Assembly (NCBI RefSeq): GCF_013294065.1 | Contig: NZ_JABSNM010000001.1 | Coordinates: 139,925 to 203,924, forward strand | Source: Sphaerotilus uruguayifluvii | GTDB lineage: Bacteria > Pseudomonadota > Gammaproteobacteria > Burkholderiales > Burkholderiaceae_C | Length of the DNA: 64,000 bases | Direction: 5' to 3' | Part shown: one piece after another, positions 24,708 to 33,557 of the stretch | Position numbering within the stretch: position 1 is the first letter of the stretch | Layout: the number at the start of each line of letters is the position of its first letter | Program-made: the position numbers and the translations under genes | The notes under the pieces: model-generated | What the model was told of the DNA's origin: nothing | The model's database searches: none | What the model saw: the letters and a program-made list of their open reading frames with translations, nothing else

Positions 24708-25484
24708 ATGAATGCCCACGCCGTTGCTGCCCTGCCCGTGCGGATCCTGAGGCCCCTGCAGCCGATGACCTGGCTGGAGCGTGCGTGGCACGATGTCCGC
24801 GAGGCTCCCGCGGTCGGCTTCGGCCACGGCGCGCTGATGGCGGCGTTCGGCCTGCTGGTGATGATGGTCGGGCGAGACCGCTTCTGGCTGATGGCCGGCT
24901 CGCTGTCGGGTTTCCTGCTGGTGGCGCCGATCCTGGCGACCGGGCTCTATGCGGTCAGCCGCGCGCTCGAGCGCGGCGAGTCGGCCGACTGGTCGACGGT
25001 GCTGGCGGTCTGGCGCTCGCTGGATCGGCGGCTGGTCACCTTCGGGCTGCTGCTGGCCGCGGCCGGCACCTGCTGGGTGATGACCTCGGCCGCGCTGATC
25101 ACGCTGCTGTCCTCGCAGCCGGTGCTCACGCCGATCGACTTCCTGCGCCATGTCGTCGCGAACCGCGAGTCCTGGCTGTTCGAGATCTGGCTCGGGCTCG
25201 GCAGCCTGCTGGCCGCGCCGGTCTTCGCGTCGAGCGTCATCGCGATCCCGATGCTGGTCGACCGCCCGATCGGCGTGGGCGACGCGGTGCTGGCGAGCTG
25301 GCGCACCGTGCTGGAGAACCCGGTGCCGATGGGCGTCTGGGCGGTGCTGGTGATGGGGTTCACGCTGCTGGGCCTGGCCTCGCTGATGTTCGGCCTGGTC
25401 TTCGTGATGCCGATGCTCGGCCATGCGAGCTGGCATGCGTACCGCGATCTGCTGCCGCCGGAGCCCGCGGGCGTGGCGCGCTGA
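24708..25484 (+). CDS. DUF2189 integral membrane protein
   Basis: 258 residues with about six membrane segments and the features of DUF2189 (AWHDVREAPAVGFGHGALM near 25; ATGLYAVSRALERGE; PMLGHASWHAYRDL at the C-terminus). The family is widespread in Alpha- and Betaproteobacteria, sometimes near cytochrome oxidase genes, and its function is unknown. Start 24708 is chosen over 24699 because of the -10-like hexamer that ends 7 nt before it. Confidence 0.88.
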   Translation: MNAHAVAALPVRILRPLQPMTWLERAWHDVREAPAVGFGHGALMAAFGLLVMMVGRDRFWLMAGSLSGFLLVAPILATGLYAVSRALERGESADWSTVLAVWRSLDRRLVTFGLLLAAAGTCWVMTSAALITLLSSQPVLTPIDFLRHVVANRESWLFEIWLGLGSLLAAPVFASSVIAIPMLVDRPIGVGDAVLASWRTVLENPVPMGVWAVLVMGFTLLGLASLMFGLVFVMPMLGHASWHAYRDLLPPEPAGVAR

Positions 25485-25564
25485 CGACGTCGTAGGGGCC
25501 GGCAGGGCCGGGTGGCGCGTATCATCGCGGCCGCCCTTCACCCACCCCGCTCGCGCGCCTGCCC

Positions 25565-25774
25565 ATGTTCGGCTACACCGAGGAACAGCTCGCCCAGTTC
25601 GGTCTGACCGTCGGTGTCAGTGCCTTCATCCTGTACATGCTCTTCATCGTGCTGCAGCTCGCGCGCGAGTCGAAGGCCGGCAAGTTCGGGACCTTCATCC
25701 TGTTCGTCGTGCTGGCCTTCGGCATGCTCGGCTTCGTCGCCAAGAGCATCATCGCCTGGGTCATCGGGATCTGA
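25565..25774 (+). CDS. DUF2788 small membrane protein
   Basis: 69 residues, the usual length for this betaproteobacterial family, with two hydrophobic helices (VGVSAFILYMLFIVLQLA and FILFVVLAFGMLGFVAKSII) joined by RESKAGKFG. Function unknown. TATCAT at 25520 is a plausible -10, about 40 nt upstream, so this gene has an ordinary leader. Confidence 0.88.
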   Translation: MFGYTEEQLAQFGLTVGVSAFILYMLFIVLQLARESKAGKFGTFILFVVLAFGMLGFVAKSIIAWVIGI

Positions 25775-25783
25775 CCCGGGCGC

Positions 25784-25820
25784 GGCCCCACGGACACCTC
25801 GCAGGTGTCTCGCAGGGGCC
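25784..25820. terminator. Bidirectional two-part hairpin
   Basis: GGCCCC/GGGGCC (25784-25789 with 25815-25820) encloses GACACCT/AGGTGTC (25793-25799 with 25803-25809). It fills the gap between the convergent DUF2788 and DUF493 genes and ends at the DUF493 stop codon. Confidence 0.6.
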
Positions 25821-26105
25821 TCACAGCACCATCTTGACCATCGGGTGCGTGGTCAGCGTGCGGTAGAGCTCGTCGAGCTGCTCGCGGCTGGTCGCCTGGA
25901 TGGTGATCGTCAGGCCCAGATAGTTGCCCTTGGCGCTCGGGCGATGCTCCATCGTTTCCGGGTCGAAGCCCGGATCGAACTGCAGCGCGACCTGCGCGAT
26001 CGCGGCCGCGAAGCCCTCGACATGCAGGCCCATGACCTTGATCGGGAAGGCGCAGGGATACTCGATCAGCGACTGCTCGGGCGGAATGACGGGCGGGGTG
26101 TGCAT
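25821..26105 (-). CDS. DUF493 (YbeD-like) protein
   Basis: 94 residues matching the YbeD family: LIEYPCAFPIKVMG near 13, a central beta strand set (LGLTITIQATSREQLDELY) and THPMVKMVL at the end. In E. coli YbeD sits between dacA and lipB; here it also follows a D,D-carboxypeptidase gene, so part of that arrangement is kept while lipB/lipA are absent. The fold resembles ACT-type regulatory domains. Clear AAGGAG ribosome-binding site. Confidence 0.93.
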   Translation of the reverse strand: MHTPPVIPPEQSLIEYPCAFPIKVMGLHVEGFAAAIAQVALQFDPGFDPETMEHRPSAKGNYLGLTITIQATSREQLDELYRTLTTHPMVKMVL

Positions 26106-26122
26106 CTCGGGTTCTCCTTGCT

Positions 26123-27274
26123 TCAGCGCATCCACAGGCGCAGCTGGTCCCAGGCGCGACCGAACATGCCTGCCTGCGCGACCGGCTCGAGCGCGGTGAC
26201 CGGCACCTCGGCGAGCACGCGCGTGCCCGACATCACCTTCAGCGTGCCGACCTGCTGGCCCTGGTTCAGCGGCGCGATCAGCGGATCGGTGCGCACGAGC
26301 TGGGTCTTGACCTGCGCGGCCTCGCCGCGCGGCACCGCGACGGCCACCGGCGTCTGCGTGCCCAGCTTGACGCTGGCGCTGGCGCCCTTCCAGACCTCGG
26401 CGGTGGCGATGGCCTGGCGCGCGTCGTAGACCTTGACCGCGTCCCAGCTGCTGTAGCCCCAGTTCAGCAGCTTCTGGCTCTCGACCGCGCGGGCCTCCTT
26501 CGACGAGGCGCCGACGACGACGCTGAGCAGCCGGCGCGGCCCGTTGGGCAGGTCGCGCTTGGCGGTGGCGATCAGGCAGTAGCCGGCCGCGTCGGTGTAG
26601 CCGGTCTTCAGGCCGTCGACGCTCGGGTCGCGCCACAGCAGCAGGTTGCGGTTCTGCTGCGTGATCTTGTTGAAGGTGAATTCCTTGATCGAGTAGTACT
26701 TCACCTCGCCGGGGAAGTCCTGCAGCAGCCGCGTGGCGATGATGCCGAGCTCGCGCACCGTGCTGACATGGCCCGGGGCCGGCAGGCCTTCGGGATTCTT
26801 GAACTGCGAGACCTTCAGGCCGAAGGCCTGGGCCTGGCGGTTCATCATCGCGACGAAGTTCTCGACCGAGCCGCCGACCGCCTCGGCCAGCAGCACGGTG
26901 GCGTCGTTGCCGCTCTGCACGATCATGCCCTTGATGAGGTCCTCGACCTTCACCTTCGTGCCGACCTGGATGTACATGCGCGACGCGTCGGTCATGCCGG
27001 TGCGCCAGGCGCGCTCGGAGACGGTCAGCTCCTGGTCGAGCGCGAGCTTCCTGTCGCGCAGCGCCTGGAAGACCAGGTAGGCGGTCATCAGCTTGGTGAG
27101 CGAGGCGGGCTCGACGGTGGTGTCGGCCTCGCGGGCGGCCAGCGGCTGGTTGGCGCTCAGGTCGAGCAGCACGTAGGCGCGCGCGGCGATCTCGGGGGCC
27201 TGCGGCAGCGACTGCGCGGACACGGTCTGCGGCAGCAGCGCGGCCAGCGCGAGGGAGGCGAGAAGTCGTTTCAT
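26123..27274 (-). CDS. D-alanyl-D-alanine carboxypeptidase (PBP5/6 family)
   Basis: 383 residues. Signal peptide (KRLLASLALAALLPQTVSA) then the transpeptidase fold with the three active-site motifs: SLTK (Ser58, Lys61), SGN (in VQSGNDAT) and KTG (in DGLKTGYTDAAG). A C-terminal beta-rich domain and an amphipathic end (GRAWDQLRLWMR) are typical of the membrane anchor. It removes the terminal D-Ala of murein pentapeptides. The start at 27274 is where the signal peptide begins. The YbeD-like gene follows after 17 nt. Confidence 0.96.
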   Translation of the reverse strand: MKRLLASLALAALLPQTVSAQSLPQAPEIAARAYVLLDLSANQPLAAREADTTVEPASLTKLMTAYLVFQALRDRKLALDQELTVSERAWRTGMTDASRMYIQVGTKVKVEDLIKGMIVQSGNDATVLLAEAVGGSVENFVAMMNRQAQAFGLKVSQFKNPEGLPAPGHVSTVRELGIIATRLLQDFPGEVKYYSIKEFTFNKITQQNRNLLLWRDPSVDGLKTGYTDAAGYCLIATAKRDLPNGPRRLLSVVVGASSKEARAVESQKLLNWGYSSWDAVKVYDARQAIATAEVWKGASASVKLGTQTPVAVAVPRGEAAQVKTQLVRTDPLIAPLNQGQQVGTLKVMSGTRVLAEVPVTALEPVAQAGMFGRAWDQLRLWMR

Positions 27275-27360
27275 CGGAGCAGTCGGAATCGTTCGTGCGT
27301 GTTGGAACACGCGGGCGGCCCGCCGGTTCCCCGGCGCGGCGGCGGTGAGGTGCAGGCCGG

Positions 27361-27978
27361 TCAGCGCCAGCTGCGCACGATCAGGTCGCGCAGCTGCGTG
27401 AGCTGGCCGTGGAAGAAATGGCCGGTGCCGGGCATGACGATGACCGGAAGCTGCTGCGGCCGCGCCCAGTCCATCGTCGCCGACAGCGGCACCACGTCGT
27501 CGGCCTCGCCGTGGATCACCACGGTGTCGGGCGGCACGTCGGCCGGGCGCGCGCGCTGCGTCGACGGGCCGACCAGCAGCAGGCGCGAAGCGCGCTCGTC
27601 GCCCTCCAGCCGCGCGGCGGCCAGCGTCGTGACGTAGGCGCCGAAGGAGAAGCCGCCCAGCGCCAGCGGGCGCCCGGGCAGGCGGTGCGCGGCGATCACC
27701 GCAAGCAGGTCCTCGCTCTCGCCGCGGCCCTCGTCGTGCGTGCCCTCGCTGGCGCCGACGCCGCGGAAGTTGTGGCGCACCGTGCGCAAGCCCATCTGCA
27801 GGAAGGCGCGGGCCATGGTCTGCACGACCTTGTTGTCCATCGTGCCGCCGAACAGCGGATGCGGATGCGACAGCACCACCACGCCGGCCGGCGCCTCGCG
27901 ATCGGCCGGGTGGTCGATCGCGATCTCGATCGTGCCGGCCGGACCGGCGAGCCGGGCGCGTTCGGTGTGCGCGTTCAT
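27361..27978 (-). CDS. Alpha/beta hydrolase (YcfP/UPF0227 or dienelactone-hydrolase-like)
   Basis: 205 residues: SHPHPLFGGTMDNKV near 38, nucleophile elbow GGFSFGAYV near 108, IHGEADDVV and a late GHFFHG with the probable catalytic His. This subset is common in proteobacteria and annotated only as hydrolase. It overlaps the ferredoxin gene by 4 nt and is presumably cotranscribed with it. Confidence 0.88.
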   Translation of the reverse strand: MNAHTERARLAGPAGTIEIAIDHPADREAPAGVVVLSHPHPLFGGTMDNKVVQTMARAFLQMGLRTVRHNFRGVGASEGTHDEGRGESEDLLAVIAAHRLPGRPLALGGFSFGAYVTTLAAARLEGDERASRLLLVGPSTQRARPADVPPDTVVIHGEADDVVPLSATMDWARPQQLPVIVMPGTGHFFHGQLTQLRDLIVRSWR

Positions 27979-28304
27979 CGGCCGACGTCCTCGCCCAGCA
28001 CCAGGCGTTCGACGACCTGGCCGTTCTTCAGGTGCGACTCGACGATCTCGTCGATGTCGCTGCGGTCGACGAAGGTGTACCAGGTCGCGTCCGGGTAGAC
28101 CACCGCGACCGGGCCGCCGGCGCAGCGGTCCAGGCAGCCCGCCTTGTTGACGCGCACCTTGCCCGGCCCGGCCAGACCGGCGGCCTTGACCTGCTTCTTG
28201 CAGTGGTCGAAGGCTGCCTGGGCATCGTGGTCGGCGCAGCAGGACTCGCCGTTGTCACGCTGGTTCAGGCAGAAGAAGATGTGGCGTTCGAAGTAGCTGC
28301 TCAT
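27975..28304 (-). CDS. Thioredoxin-like [2Fe-2S] ferredoxin
   Basis: 109 residues. The Cys spacing FFCLNQRDNGESCC then GCLDRCAGGP matches the thioredoxin-fold 2Fe-2S ferredoxins (CobW/Hox-partner type, also seen alone in many Burkholderiales). It should carry electrons in the cytoplasm for an unidentified partner. ATG at 28304 is preferred to the GTG two codons upstream, since TACAAT lies exactly 8 nt before it. Confidence 0.92.
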   Translation of the reverse strand: MSSYFERHIFFCLNQRDNGESCCADHDAQAAFDHCKKQVKAAGLAGPGKVRVNKAGCLDRCAGGPVAVVYPDATWYTFVDRSDIDEIVESHLKNGQVVERLVLGEDVGR

Positions 28305-28312
28305 GGACACGG

Positions 28313-28318
28313 ATTGTA
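28313..28318 (-). promoter_or_regulatory. Candidate -10 (TACAAT), leaderless
   Basis: Five of six consensus bases, 8 nt before the ferredoxin ATG, with no ribosome-binding site between. No -35 recognised. Confidence 0.5.
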
Positions 28319-28322
28319 GGAG

Positions 28323-29489
28323 TCACCCTGATCGCGGCGGGGTCGCGGGGGCTCGGATGCGGTGGGGCGCGGCGACCTGGATCAGCAGAAACAGCAGCGC
28401 TGCGAAGGGCCAGATCCAGCCGATCCACTGCGCCACGCCATGGAAGCGGATGAAGCGACCGCGCTCCCAGCCGTCCAGGCTCAGCGCGAAGTAGGGGTCG
28501 TCGCCGGTCTGGCTGATCAGCGCGACCAGCAGCGTCAGCGCCATCAGGCCGAGCGCCGCCACCAGCCGGCGTGGCAGGAAGGCCATCGCGGCGCCGACGA
28601 CCAGGCCGATCAGCAGGCCCGGCAGCACCGGCGGCGTCAGCCAGGACAGCGCATGTTCCGGTCCGAAGTTCAGCAGCGTCGACAGCGTGGTCGCGCCGAC
28701 CCCGCCCAGCAGCGCCAGGCCCAGCGTCACCAGCCGGTGGCGCACCCTGCGCAGCATCACGAAGCTGACCCAGCAGGGCGCGAGCAGGCCGAGCGCGACC
28801 GCGATGACCTCCACGCCGGGCGATATCGAGGCGTGCGGATCGGGCTGCGGCACCCAGATCTGCAGCGCGCTGCCCTCGAGCACGGTGTCGAGCGCGTCGA
28901 GCAGGCGCTCCAGCCCCTGGCCGGTGGCCAGCGGCACGGGCGGAGGGAACAGCAGCCCGATCGGCCAGGACAGCAGCAGCGCCAGGCCCAGCGTGCCGTG
29001 CGGCACGAAGATCACCTCGCGCAGGCGCTGCCAGTGCGCCAGCACGCCCAGGCGCAGCAGCAGCAGCGCCGTCAGCGCGCCCACCAGCGCGCCGGTGCTG
29101 TTCATGATCCAGTCGTGACGCGAGGGCACGCGCACCGGCAGGCCGTACTGGATGCACTCCATCAGCAGCGACAGCAGCGAGCCGCACAGCGCGGCCTTCA
29201 GCAGCGTCGGCAGCGGCCGGTGGCCGTCGCGCAGCCAGCCCAGCGCCAGCAGCAGGCCCAGCGGCAGGTAGGCGACGAAGTTCGACCACAGGTCGAAGCG
29301 GCTGTGGCGCTGCTCGGGCAGCCACAGCAGGTCCGCCCAGCCCTGGCCGGGAAGCAGCACCGGCAGCCGCCACGGACCGAAGGGGTGCAGGCTGGCGTAG
29401 ACGATCAGCGCCGCCCACAGCCCGGCCAGCGGCCAGGACGACGAACGATGTCCTTCCGGTGACGAGGGCAGCCCGGCCGGCGACATCAT
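28323..29489 (-). CDS. VanZ-family membrane protein
   Basis: 388 residues with about ten membrane segments. The N-terminal 170 residues match VanZ-like proteins (ASLHPFGPW, FDLWSNFVAYLPLGLLLALG, ECIQYGLPVRVPSRHDWIMNSTGALVG). The second half is a further membrane module that ends near FLLIQVA. VanZ gives low-level teicoplanin resistance in enterococci, but in proteobacteria the role is unknown. It follows the HemJ-like gene after 9 nt, so the two are likely cotranscribed. Confidence 0.88.
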   Translation of the reverse strand: MMSPAGLPSSPEGHRSSSWPLAGLWAALIVYASLHPFGPWRLPVLLPGQGWADLLWLPEQRHSRFDLWSNFVAYLPLGLLLALGWLRDGHRPLPTLLKAALCGSLLSLLMECIQYGLPVRVPSRHDWIMNSTGALVGALTALLLLRLGVLAHWQRLREVIFVPHGTLGLALLLSWPIGLLFPPPVPLATGQGLERLLDALDTVLEGSALQIWVPQPDPHASISPGVEVIAVALGLLAPCWVSFVMLRRVRHRLVTLGLALLGGVGATTLSTLLNFGPEHALSWLTPPVLPGLLIGLVVGAAMAFLPRRLVAALGLMALTLLVALISQTGDDPYFALSLDGWERGRFIRFHGVAQWIGWIWPFAALLFLLIQVAAPHRIRAPATPPRSG

Positions 29490-29498
29490 CGCGGGGGA

Positions 29499-29939
29499 TC
29501 AGAAGGGCTTGAAGACGACCAGCGCGACGATCGAGGCGAACAGCAGCACCGAGATCTCGTTGTAGACGCGGAACCAGACATGGCTGCGGCGGTTCTCGGC
29601 GCGCTCGAAGCCGCGCAGCAGTCGCGCGTTCATGTGGTGGAAGCCGATGACGCCCAGCACCAGCGCCAGCTTGGCGTGCAGCCAGCCGTTGCCCGGGCCG
29701 CGCCAGAACGGCCAGCCCAGCCACAGCGCCACGCCTGCCGCCAGCGCCACCACCATCAGCAGCGTCGCGAAGCGCTGCAGCTTGCGTCCCATCAGCAGCA
29801 GCCGCTCGCGCTCGGCGTGGCTGTCGGGCGCGACCATCGCCAGGTTCACCAGGATGCGCGGCAGGTAGAACAGCCCGGCGAACCAGCTGGCGACGACGAT
29901 GATGTGCAGGGTCTTGAGCCCCAGATAGAGCGTGTCCAT
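29499..29939 (-). CDS. hemJ: HemJ-like protoporphyrinogen IX oxidase (CopD/UPF0093 family)
   Basis: 146 residues, four membrane helices: KTLHIIVVASWFAGLFYLPR at the N-terminus (conserved His12), LGRK-like MGRKLQRF, WLHAKLALVLGVIGFHHMNARLLR and VYNEISVLLFASIVALVVF. HemJ oxidises protoporphyrinogen IX in haem synthesis in bacteria lacking HemG/HemY. The TATCAT hexamer 8 nt upstream of the ATG suggests a leaderless message. Confidence 0.85.
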   Translation of the reverse strand: MDTLYLGLKTLHIIVVASWFAGLFYLPRILVNLAMVAPDSHAERERLLLMGRKLQRFATLLMVVALAAGVALWLGWPFWRGPGNGWLHAKLALVLGVIGFHHMNARLLRGFERAENRRSHVWFRVYNEISVLLFASIVALVVFKPF

Positions 29940-29947
29940 GAGGGCTC

Positions 29948-29953
29948 ATGATA
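29948..29953 (-). promoter_or_regulatory. Candidate -10 (TATCAT), leaderless
   Basis: It ends 8 nt before the ATG of the hemJ-like gene; the intervening GAGCCCTC has no Shine-Dalgarno core. Confidence 0.5.
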
Positions 29954-30015
29954 CGGCCGGCCTTCCGGCCCCGTCCCGGCCAGGGCGCTGCGGCGCCGGC
30001 CGGCGGATGTCGATG

Positions 30016-30303
30016 TCAGCCGGCGTCCTTGACGCACTTCTTGACGAAGCTGGCCTTGGCGGCTCCGGCGAGCTTCTTCTCGGCGGCCTTGCCCTCGCAG
30101 GAGGCCTGGGCGGCCGAGGGGGCGGCGGCCGCACCGCTGTCGCGCTCGCACTTCTTCATGAAGCTGGCCTTGGCCGCGCCGGCGAGCTTCTTCTCGGTCG
30201 CCTGGGTGGCGCAGGTGGCATCGGCCGCGTGCGCCAGCGGCGCGGCGGCGGCCAGCGCCAGGACCAGCAGGGCGAGCGGCTGACGGATCTTCATCTTCAT
30301 CAT
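30016..30303 (-). CDS. psiF: PsiF-repeat periplasmic protein
   Basis: 95 residues. Signal peptide (about 1-27, ending AHA) then two copies of the PsiF repeat, TEKKLAGAAKASFMKKCERD and its near-identical partner AEKKLAGAAKASFVKKCVKD, each with a Cys. PsiF is phosphate-starvation inducible in E. coli; its activity is unknown. GGAAGG lies just before the double ATG start. Confidence 0.9.
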   Translation of the reverse strand: MMKMKIRQPLALLVLALAAAAPLAHAADATCATQATEKKLAGAAKASFMKKCERDSGAAAAPSAAQASCEGKAAEKKLAGAAKASFVKKCVKDAG

Positions 30304-30414
30304 GAGGGCCTTCCCGTGTCGAGGGGTACGGAGAGGCCATTGGAACGCCGCATCACCCGGGCGGCAAGCGGGTGTTCCTGAAGAAGTGCTGAACAGCCAC
30401 GGCGGCGGCGTCGT

Positions 30415-31758
30415 TCACAGGATGCGGCGCGGGTGCGCCAGCGCTTCGTGCGCGGCGTGCAGCCGTCGCACCAGCACCCGGATGAAGGCCTCGTCGAACA
30501 GGTGCCGGGTGGCCGGGCTCAGCCGCGCGAGCGACTCCGGCGTGAACGAGATCGTCGTGGCGGTGTCGGTGACGATGACATCGGTGCTGTGCACCCGCAG
30601 CTCCGGGTTCGGCGCCAGGTAGGCCATCTCGCCGACCGAGGTGCCCGAGCCCAGCACCGCCACGCGCCTGCCGTCGCGCCAGACCTCCAGCGTGCCGGTG
30701 GCGATGATGTGGAAGGTGCGCCCCTCCTCGCCGCGCCGGTACAGCGCCTGGCCGGCGGGCAGGCGTTCCCAGCGGGCGCGGTGCACCACCTCCCACAGCG
30801 CCACGTCGCCGAAGTGGGTGAAGAAGTCGAGGGTGCGCAGCAGCGTGAAGCGCTCGGAATCGAGCACGCCCTGCACCGCCCCGCGCGGCACGTGCTGCAT
30901 CGTGATCAGGCCGGAGAGCGCGTCGCCGACCGCGTCCCACGAGGGATAGCGGTCGTCGGCGCGCTTGGCCAGGCAGCGGCGCACCACCTGATCGAGCGCC
31001 GGCGTGACCCCGGTGCGCACGCTGACCAGCGAGGGCGGCTCGACGTGGCAGATCTGGTGCATCAGGCTGGCCTGGCTGGAGGCCTCGAAGGGCGCGTGGC
31101 CGGCGATCAGGTGGTAGAGCACCGCGCCCAGGCCGTAGATGTCGGCCCGCGCGTCGAGCTCGGCGCCGTCGAGCTGCTCCGGCGACATGTAGGCCAGCGA
31201 GCCGACGCGGTGGATCTGCGTCTCGTCCGAGCGCAGGTTCAGCGCGCTGCCGAAGTCGGTCAGCCGGATGTCGCGCACCTCGCGGTCGGTGCCCAGCGTC
31301 AGGATGTTGGCCGGCTTGACGTCGCGGTGGATCAGCCCCTGGCGGTAGCAGTAGCCCAGCGCCATCGCGCACTTGAAGCCGATTTCGACGATCTGGTCGA
31401 GCGGCAGCAGGTGGTCGGGCGCGCAGAAGGCGCGCAGCGTCGTGCCGGGCACGTACTCCATCACCACGTAGGGCTCGTGCGGGTCGGGCACCGCGTCGAG
31501 GATGTCGACCACGTTGGGGTGATGCAGCCGCCCGGCCAGCGCCGCCTCGGAGGCGAAGAAGCGCGCGAAGACATGCGCGTCGGTCGCGTCGCCCAGCACG
31601 CTGGCGCGCACCCGCTTGACCGCGACCTGGCGGTCGTTGAACTCGTCGTGGCAGAGGAAGACCTCGCTGGTCGTGCCCTCGCCGAGGCGGCGGATCACGC
31701 GGTACTTGCCGATGCGCTGCGGCGGGTCGGAGAGTTCCGGGTCGGAAAGATCGATCAT
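30415..31758 (-). CDS. Ser/Thr protein kinase with C-terminal cyclic-nucleotide-binding-like domain
   Basis: 447 residues. Hanks-type kinase in residues 15-285 with GEGTTSEV (26-33), VK Lys48, HRDVKPAN (144-151, catalytic Asp146), DFG (168-170) and SPEQ (192-195) in place of APE. Residues about 300-435 form a cNMP/CAP_ED beta roll (GEEGRTFHIIATGTLEVW, SVGEMAYLAPNPEL) but the usual phosphate-binding Arg-Ala pair after the GE loop is altered. No transmembrane segment, so it is cytosolic. It is divergent from argS, with a 97-nt gap. Confidence 0.9.
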   Translation of the reverse strand: MIDLSDPELSDPPQRIGKYRVIRRLGEGTTSEVFLCHDEFNDRQVAVKRVRASVLGDATDAHVFARFFASEAALAGRLHHPNVVDILDAVPDPHEPYVVMEYVPGTTLRAFCAPDHLLPLDQIVEIGFKCAMALGYCYRQGLIHRDVKPANILTLGTDREVRDIRLTDFGSALNLRSDETQIHRVGSLAYMSPEQLDGAELDARADIYGLGAVLYHLIAGHAPFEASSQASLMHQICHVEPPSLVSVRTGVTPALDQVVRRCLAKRADDRYPSWDAVGDALSGLITMQHVPRGAVQGVLDSERFTLLRTLDFFTHFGDVALWEVVHRARWERLPAGQALYRRGEEGRTFHIIATGTLEVWRDGRRVAVLGSGTSVGEMAYLAPNPELRVHSTDVIVTDTATTISFTPESLARLSPATRHLFDEAFIRVLVRRLHAAHEALAHPRRIL

Positions 31759-31842
31759 CGGCGGCGGGCTCGGACAGGGACGGTGATCTTTTCACCGGCC
31801 CCTGCCCGACACAAGTGCGGATTGCTCGGCCGACCCGCCCCG

Positions 31843-31848
31843 TAGAAT
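31843..31848 (+). promoter_or_regulatory. Candidate -10 (TAGAAT) of argS, leaderless
   Basis: Five of six consensus bases, followed by 7 nt (CGCCCCC) and the ATG, so the first transcribed base would be at or beside the start codon. GATTGC at 31820 is a weak -35 at 17-bp spacing. Confidence 0.5.
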
Positions 31849-31855
31849 CGCCCCC

Positions 31856-33541
31856 ATGATTCAAGCCAAAGAGCAACTCCTCGCCGCCCTCGGCGACGCG
31901 CTGGCCGAGATCGCGCCGGGTGCGGCGATCGAGCCCGCCTTCGAAAGCCCGAAGCAGGCCGCCCACGGCGATCTCGCCTGCACCGCCGCGATGCAGCTGG
32001 CGCGTCCGCAGAAGAAGAATCCGCGCGAGCTGGCCGGTGCGCTGATCGCCGCGCTGCAGGCCCGCCCGGCGGTGCAGCAGTGGGTCGAGGCGATGGAGAT
32101 CGCCGGCCCCGGCTTCATCAACATCCGCCTGAAGCCCGCCGCGCGCCAGCAGGTCGTGGCGCAGGTGCTGGCCGAAGGCGCCGGCTTCGGCCAGGCCGCG
32201 GCCAACGGCCGCAAGGTCATGGTCGAGTTCGTCTCGGCCAACCCGACCGGGCCGCTGCACGTCGGCCACGGCCGCCAGGGCGCCCTGGGCGACGCGCTGT
32301 GCAACCTCTACGCCTCGCAGGGCTGGCAGGTGCACCGCGAGTTCTACTACAACGACGCCGGCGTGCAGATCGCCACGCTGGCCAACTCGACCCAGTGCCG
32401 CCTGAAGGGCCTGAAGCCCGGCGACGCCGAGTGGCCCGAGTCGGCCTACAACGGCGACTACATCCAGGACATCGCCGACGCCTTCCTGGCACGGGCCACC
32501 GTCAAGGCCGACGACCGCGAGTTCACCGCCTCGGGCGATCCGGACGACCTCGACTCGATCCGCCAGTTCGCCGTCGCCTACCTGCGCCACGAGCAGGATC
32601 TCGACCTGCGCGCCTTCGGCGTGCGCTTCGACCACTACTACCTCGAGTCGAGCCTGTACACCTCGGGCCGCGTCGAGGAGGCGGTGGCGAAGCTGGTCGC
32701 CGCCGGCAAGACCTTCGAGGAGGGCGGGGCCCTCTGGCTGCGCTCGACCGACTACGGCGACGACAAGGACCGCGTGATGCGCAAGTCCGACGGCGGCTAC
32801 ACCTACTTCGTGCCCGACGTGGCCTACCACGTCCACAAGTGGCAGCGCGGCTTCGACAAGGTCGTGAACGTCCAGGGCTCGGACCACCACGGCACGATCG
32901 CGCGGGTGCGCGCCGGCCTGCAGGCGGCCGGCGTCGGCATCCCGACCGGCTGGCCCGACTATGTGCTGCACAAGATGGTCACCGTCATGAAGGGCGGCGA
33001 GGAGGTGAAGATCTCCAAGCGCGCCGGCTCGTACGTGACGCTGCGGGACCTGATCGAGTGGACCAGCCGCGACGCGGTGCGCTTCTTCCTGATCAGCCGC
33101 AAGGCCGACACCGAGTTCGTCTTCGACGTCGACCTGGCGCTGAAGGCCAACGACGAGAACCCGGTGTTCTACGTGCAGTACGCGCACGCGCGCATCTGCT
33201 CGGTGCTGGAGAAGTGGAAGGCCGAGCACGGCGGCGACCCGGCCGTGCTGGCCACCGCCGACCTGTCGGTGCTGGACGCGCCGACCGAGTTCGCGCTGAT
33301 GAACAGGCTGGCCGAGTACCCCGAGATGCTGGCGCGCGCCGCCGAAGGTCTGGCGCCGCACGACGTCGCCTTCTACCTGCGCGACCTGGCCTCGGCCTAC
33401 CACAGCTACTACGCCGCGGTGCGCTTCCTCGACGGCTCGGCCGCCGCGATGGCCGCGCGCATGGCGCTGCTGCAGGCGACCGCGCAGGTGCTGCGCAACG
33501 CGCTGGCGGTGCTGGGCGTGAACGCGCCCGAGCGCATGTGA
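31856..33541 (+). CDS. argS: Arginyl-tRNA synthetase
   Basis: 561 residues, full length. Class I signature [12 protein letters not shown] near 133 (HIGH), KISKRAGS near 383 (KMSKS-like), and the C-terminal anticodon-binding DALR domain ([16 protein letters not shown] and [12 protein letters not shown]). It charges tRNA-Arg. It has no ribosome-binding site; the TAGAAT hexamer 7 nt upstream suggests a leaderless mRNA. The SPOR-domain gene follows after 16 nt. Confidence 0.98.
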   Translation: MIQAKEQLLAALGDALAEIAPGAAIEPAFESPKQAAHGDLACTAAMQLARPQKKNPRELAGALIAALQARPAVQQWVEAMEIAGPGFINIRLKPAARQQVVAQVLAEGAGFGQAAANGRKVMVEFVSANPTGPLHVGHGRQGALGDALCNLYASQGWQVHREFYYNDAGVQIATLANSTQCRLKGLKPGDAEWPESAYNGDYIQDIADAFLARATVKADDREFTASGDPDDLDSIRQFAVAYLRHEQDLDLRAFGVRFDHYYLESSLYTSGRVEEAVAKLVAAGKTFEEGGALWLRSTDYGDDKDRVMRKSDGGYTYFVPDVAYHVHKWQRGFDKVVNVQGSDHHGTIARVRAGLQAAGVGIPTGWPDYVLHKMVTVMKGGEEVKISKRAGSYVTLRDLIEWTSRDAVRFFLISRKADTEFVFDVDLALKANDENPVFYVQYAHARICSVLEKWKAEHGGDPAVLATADLSVLDAPTEFALMNRLAEYPEMLARAAEGLAPHDVAFYLRDLASAYHSYYAAVRFLDGSAAAMAARMALLQATAQVLRNALAVLGVNAPERM

Positions 33542-33557
33542 GCCGCCCGGCGGCGCG

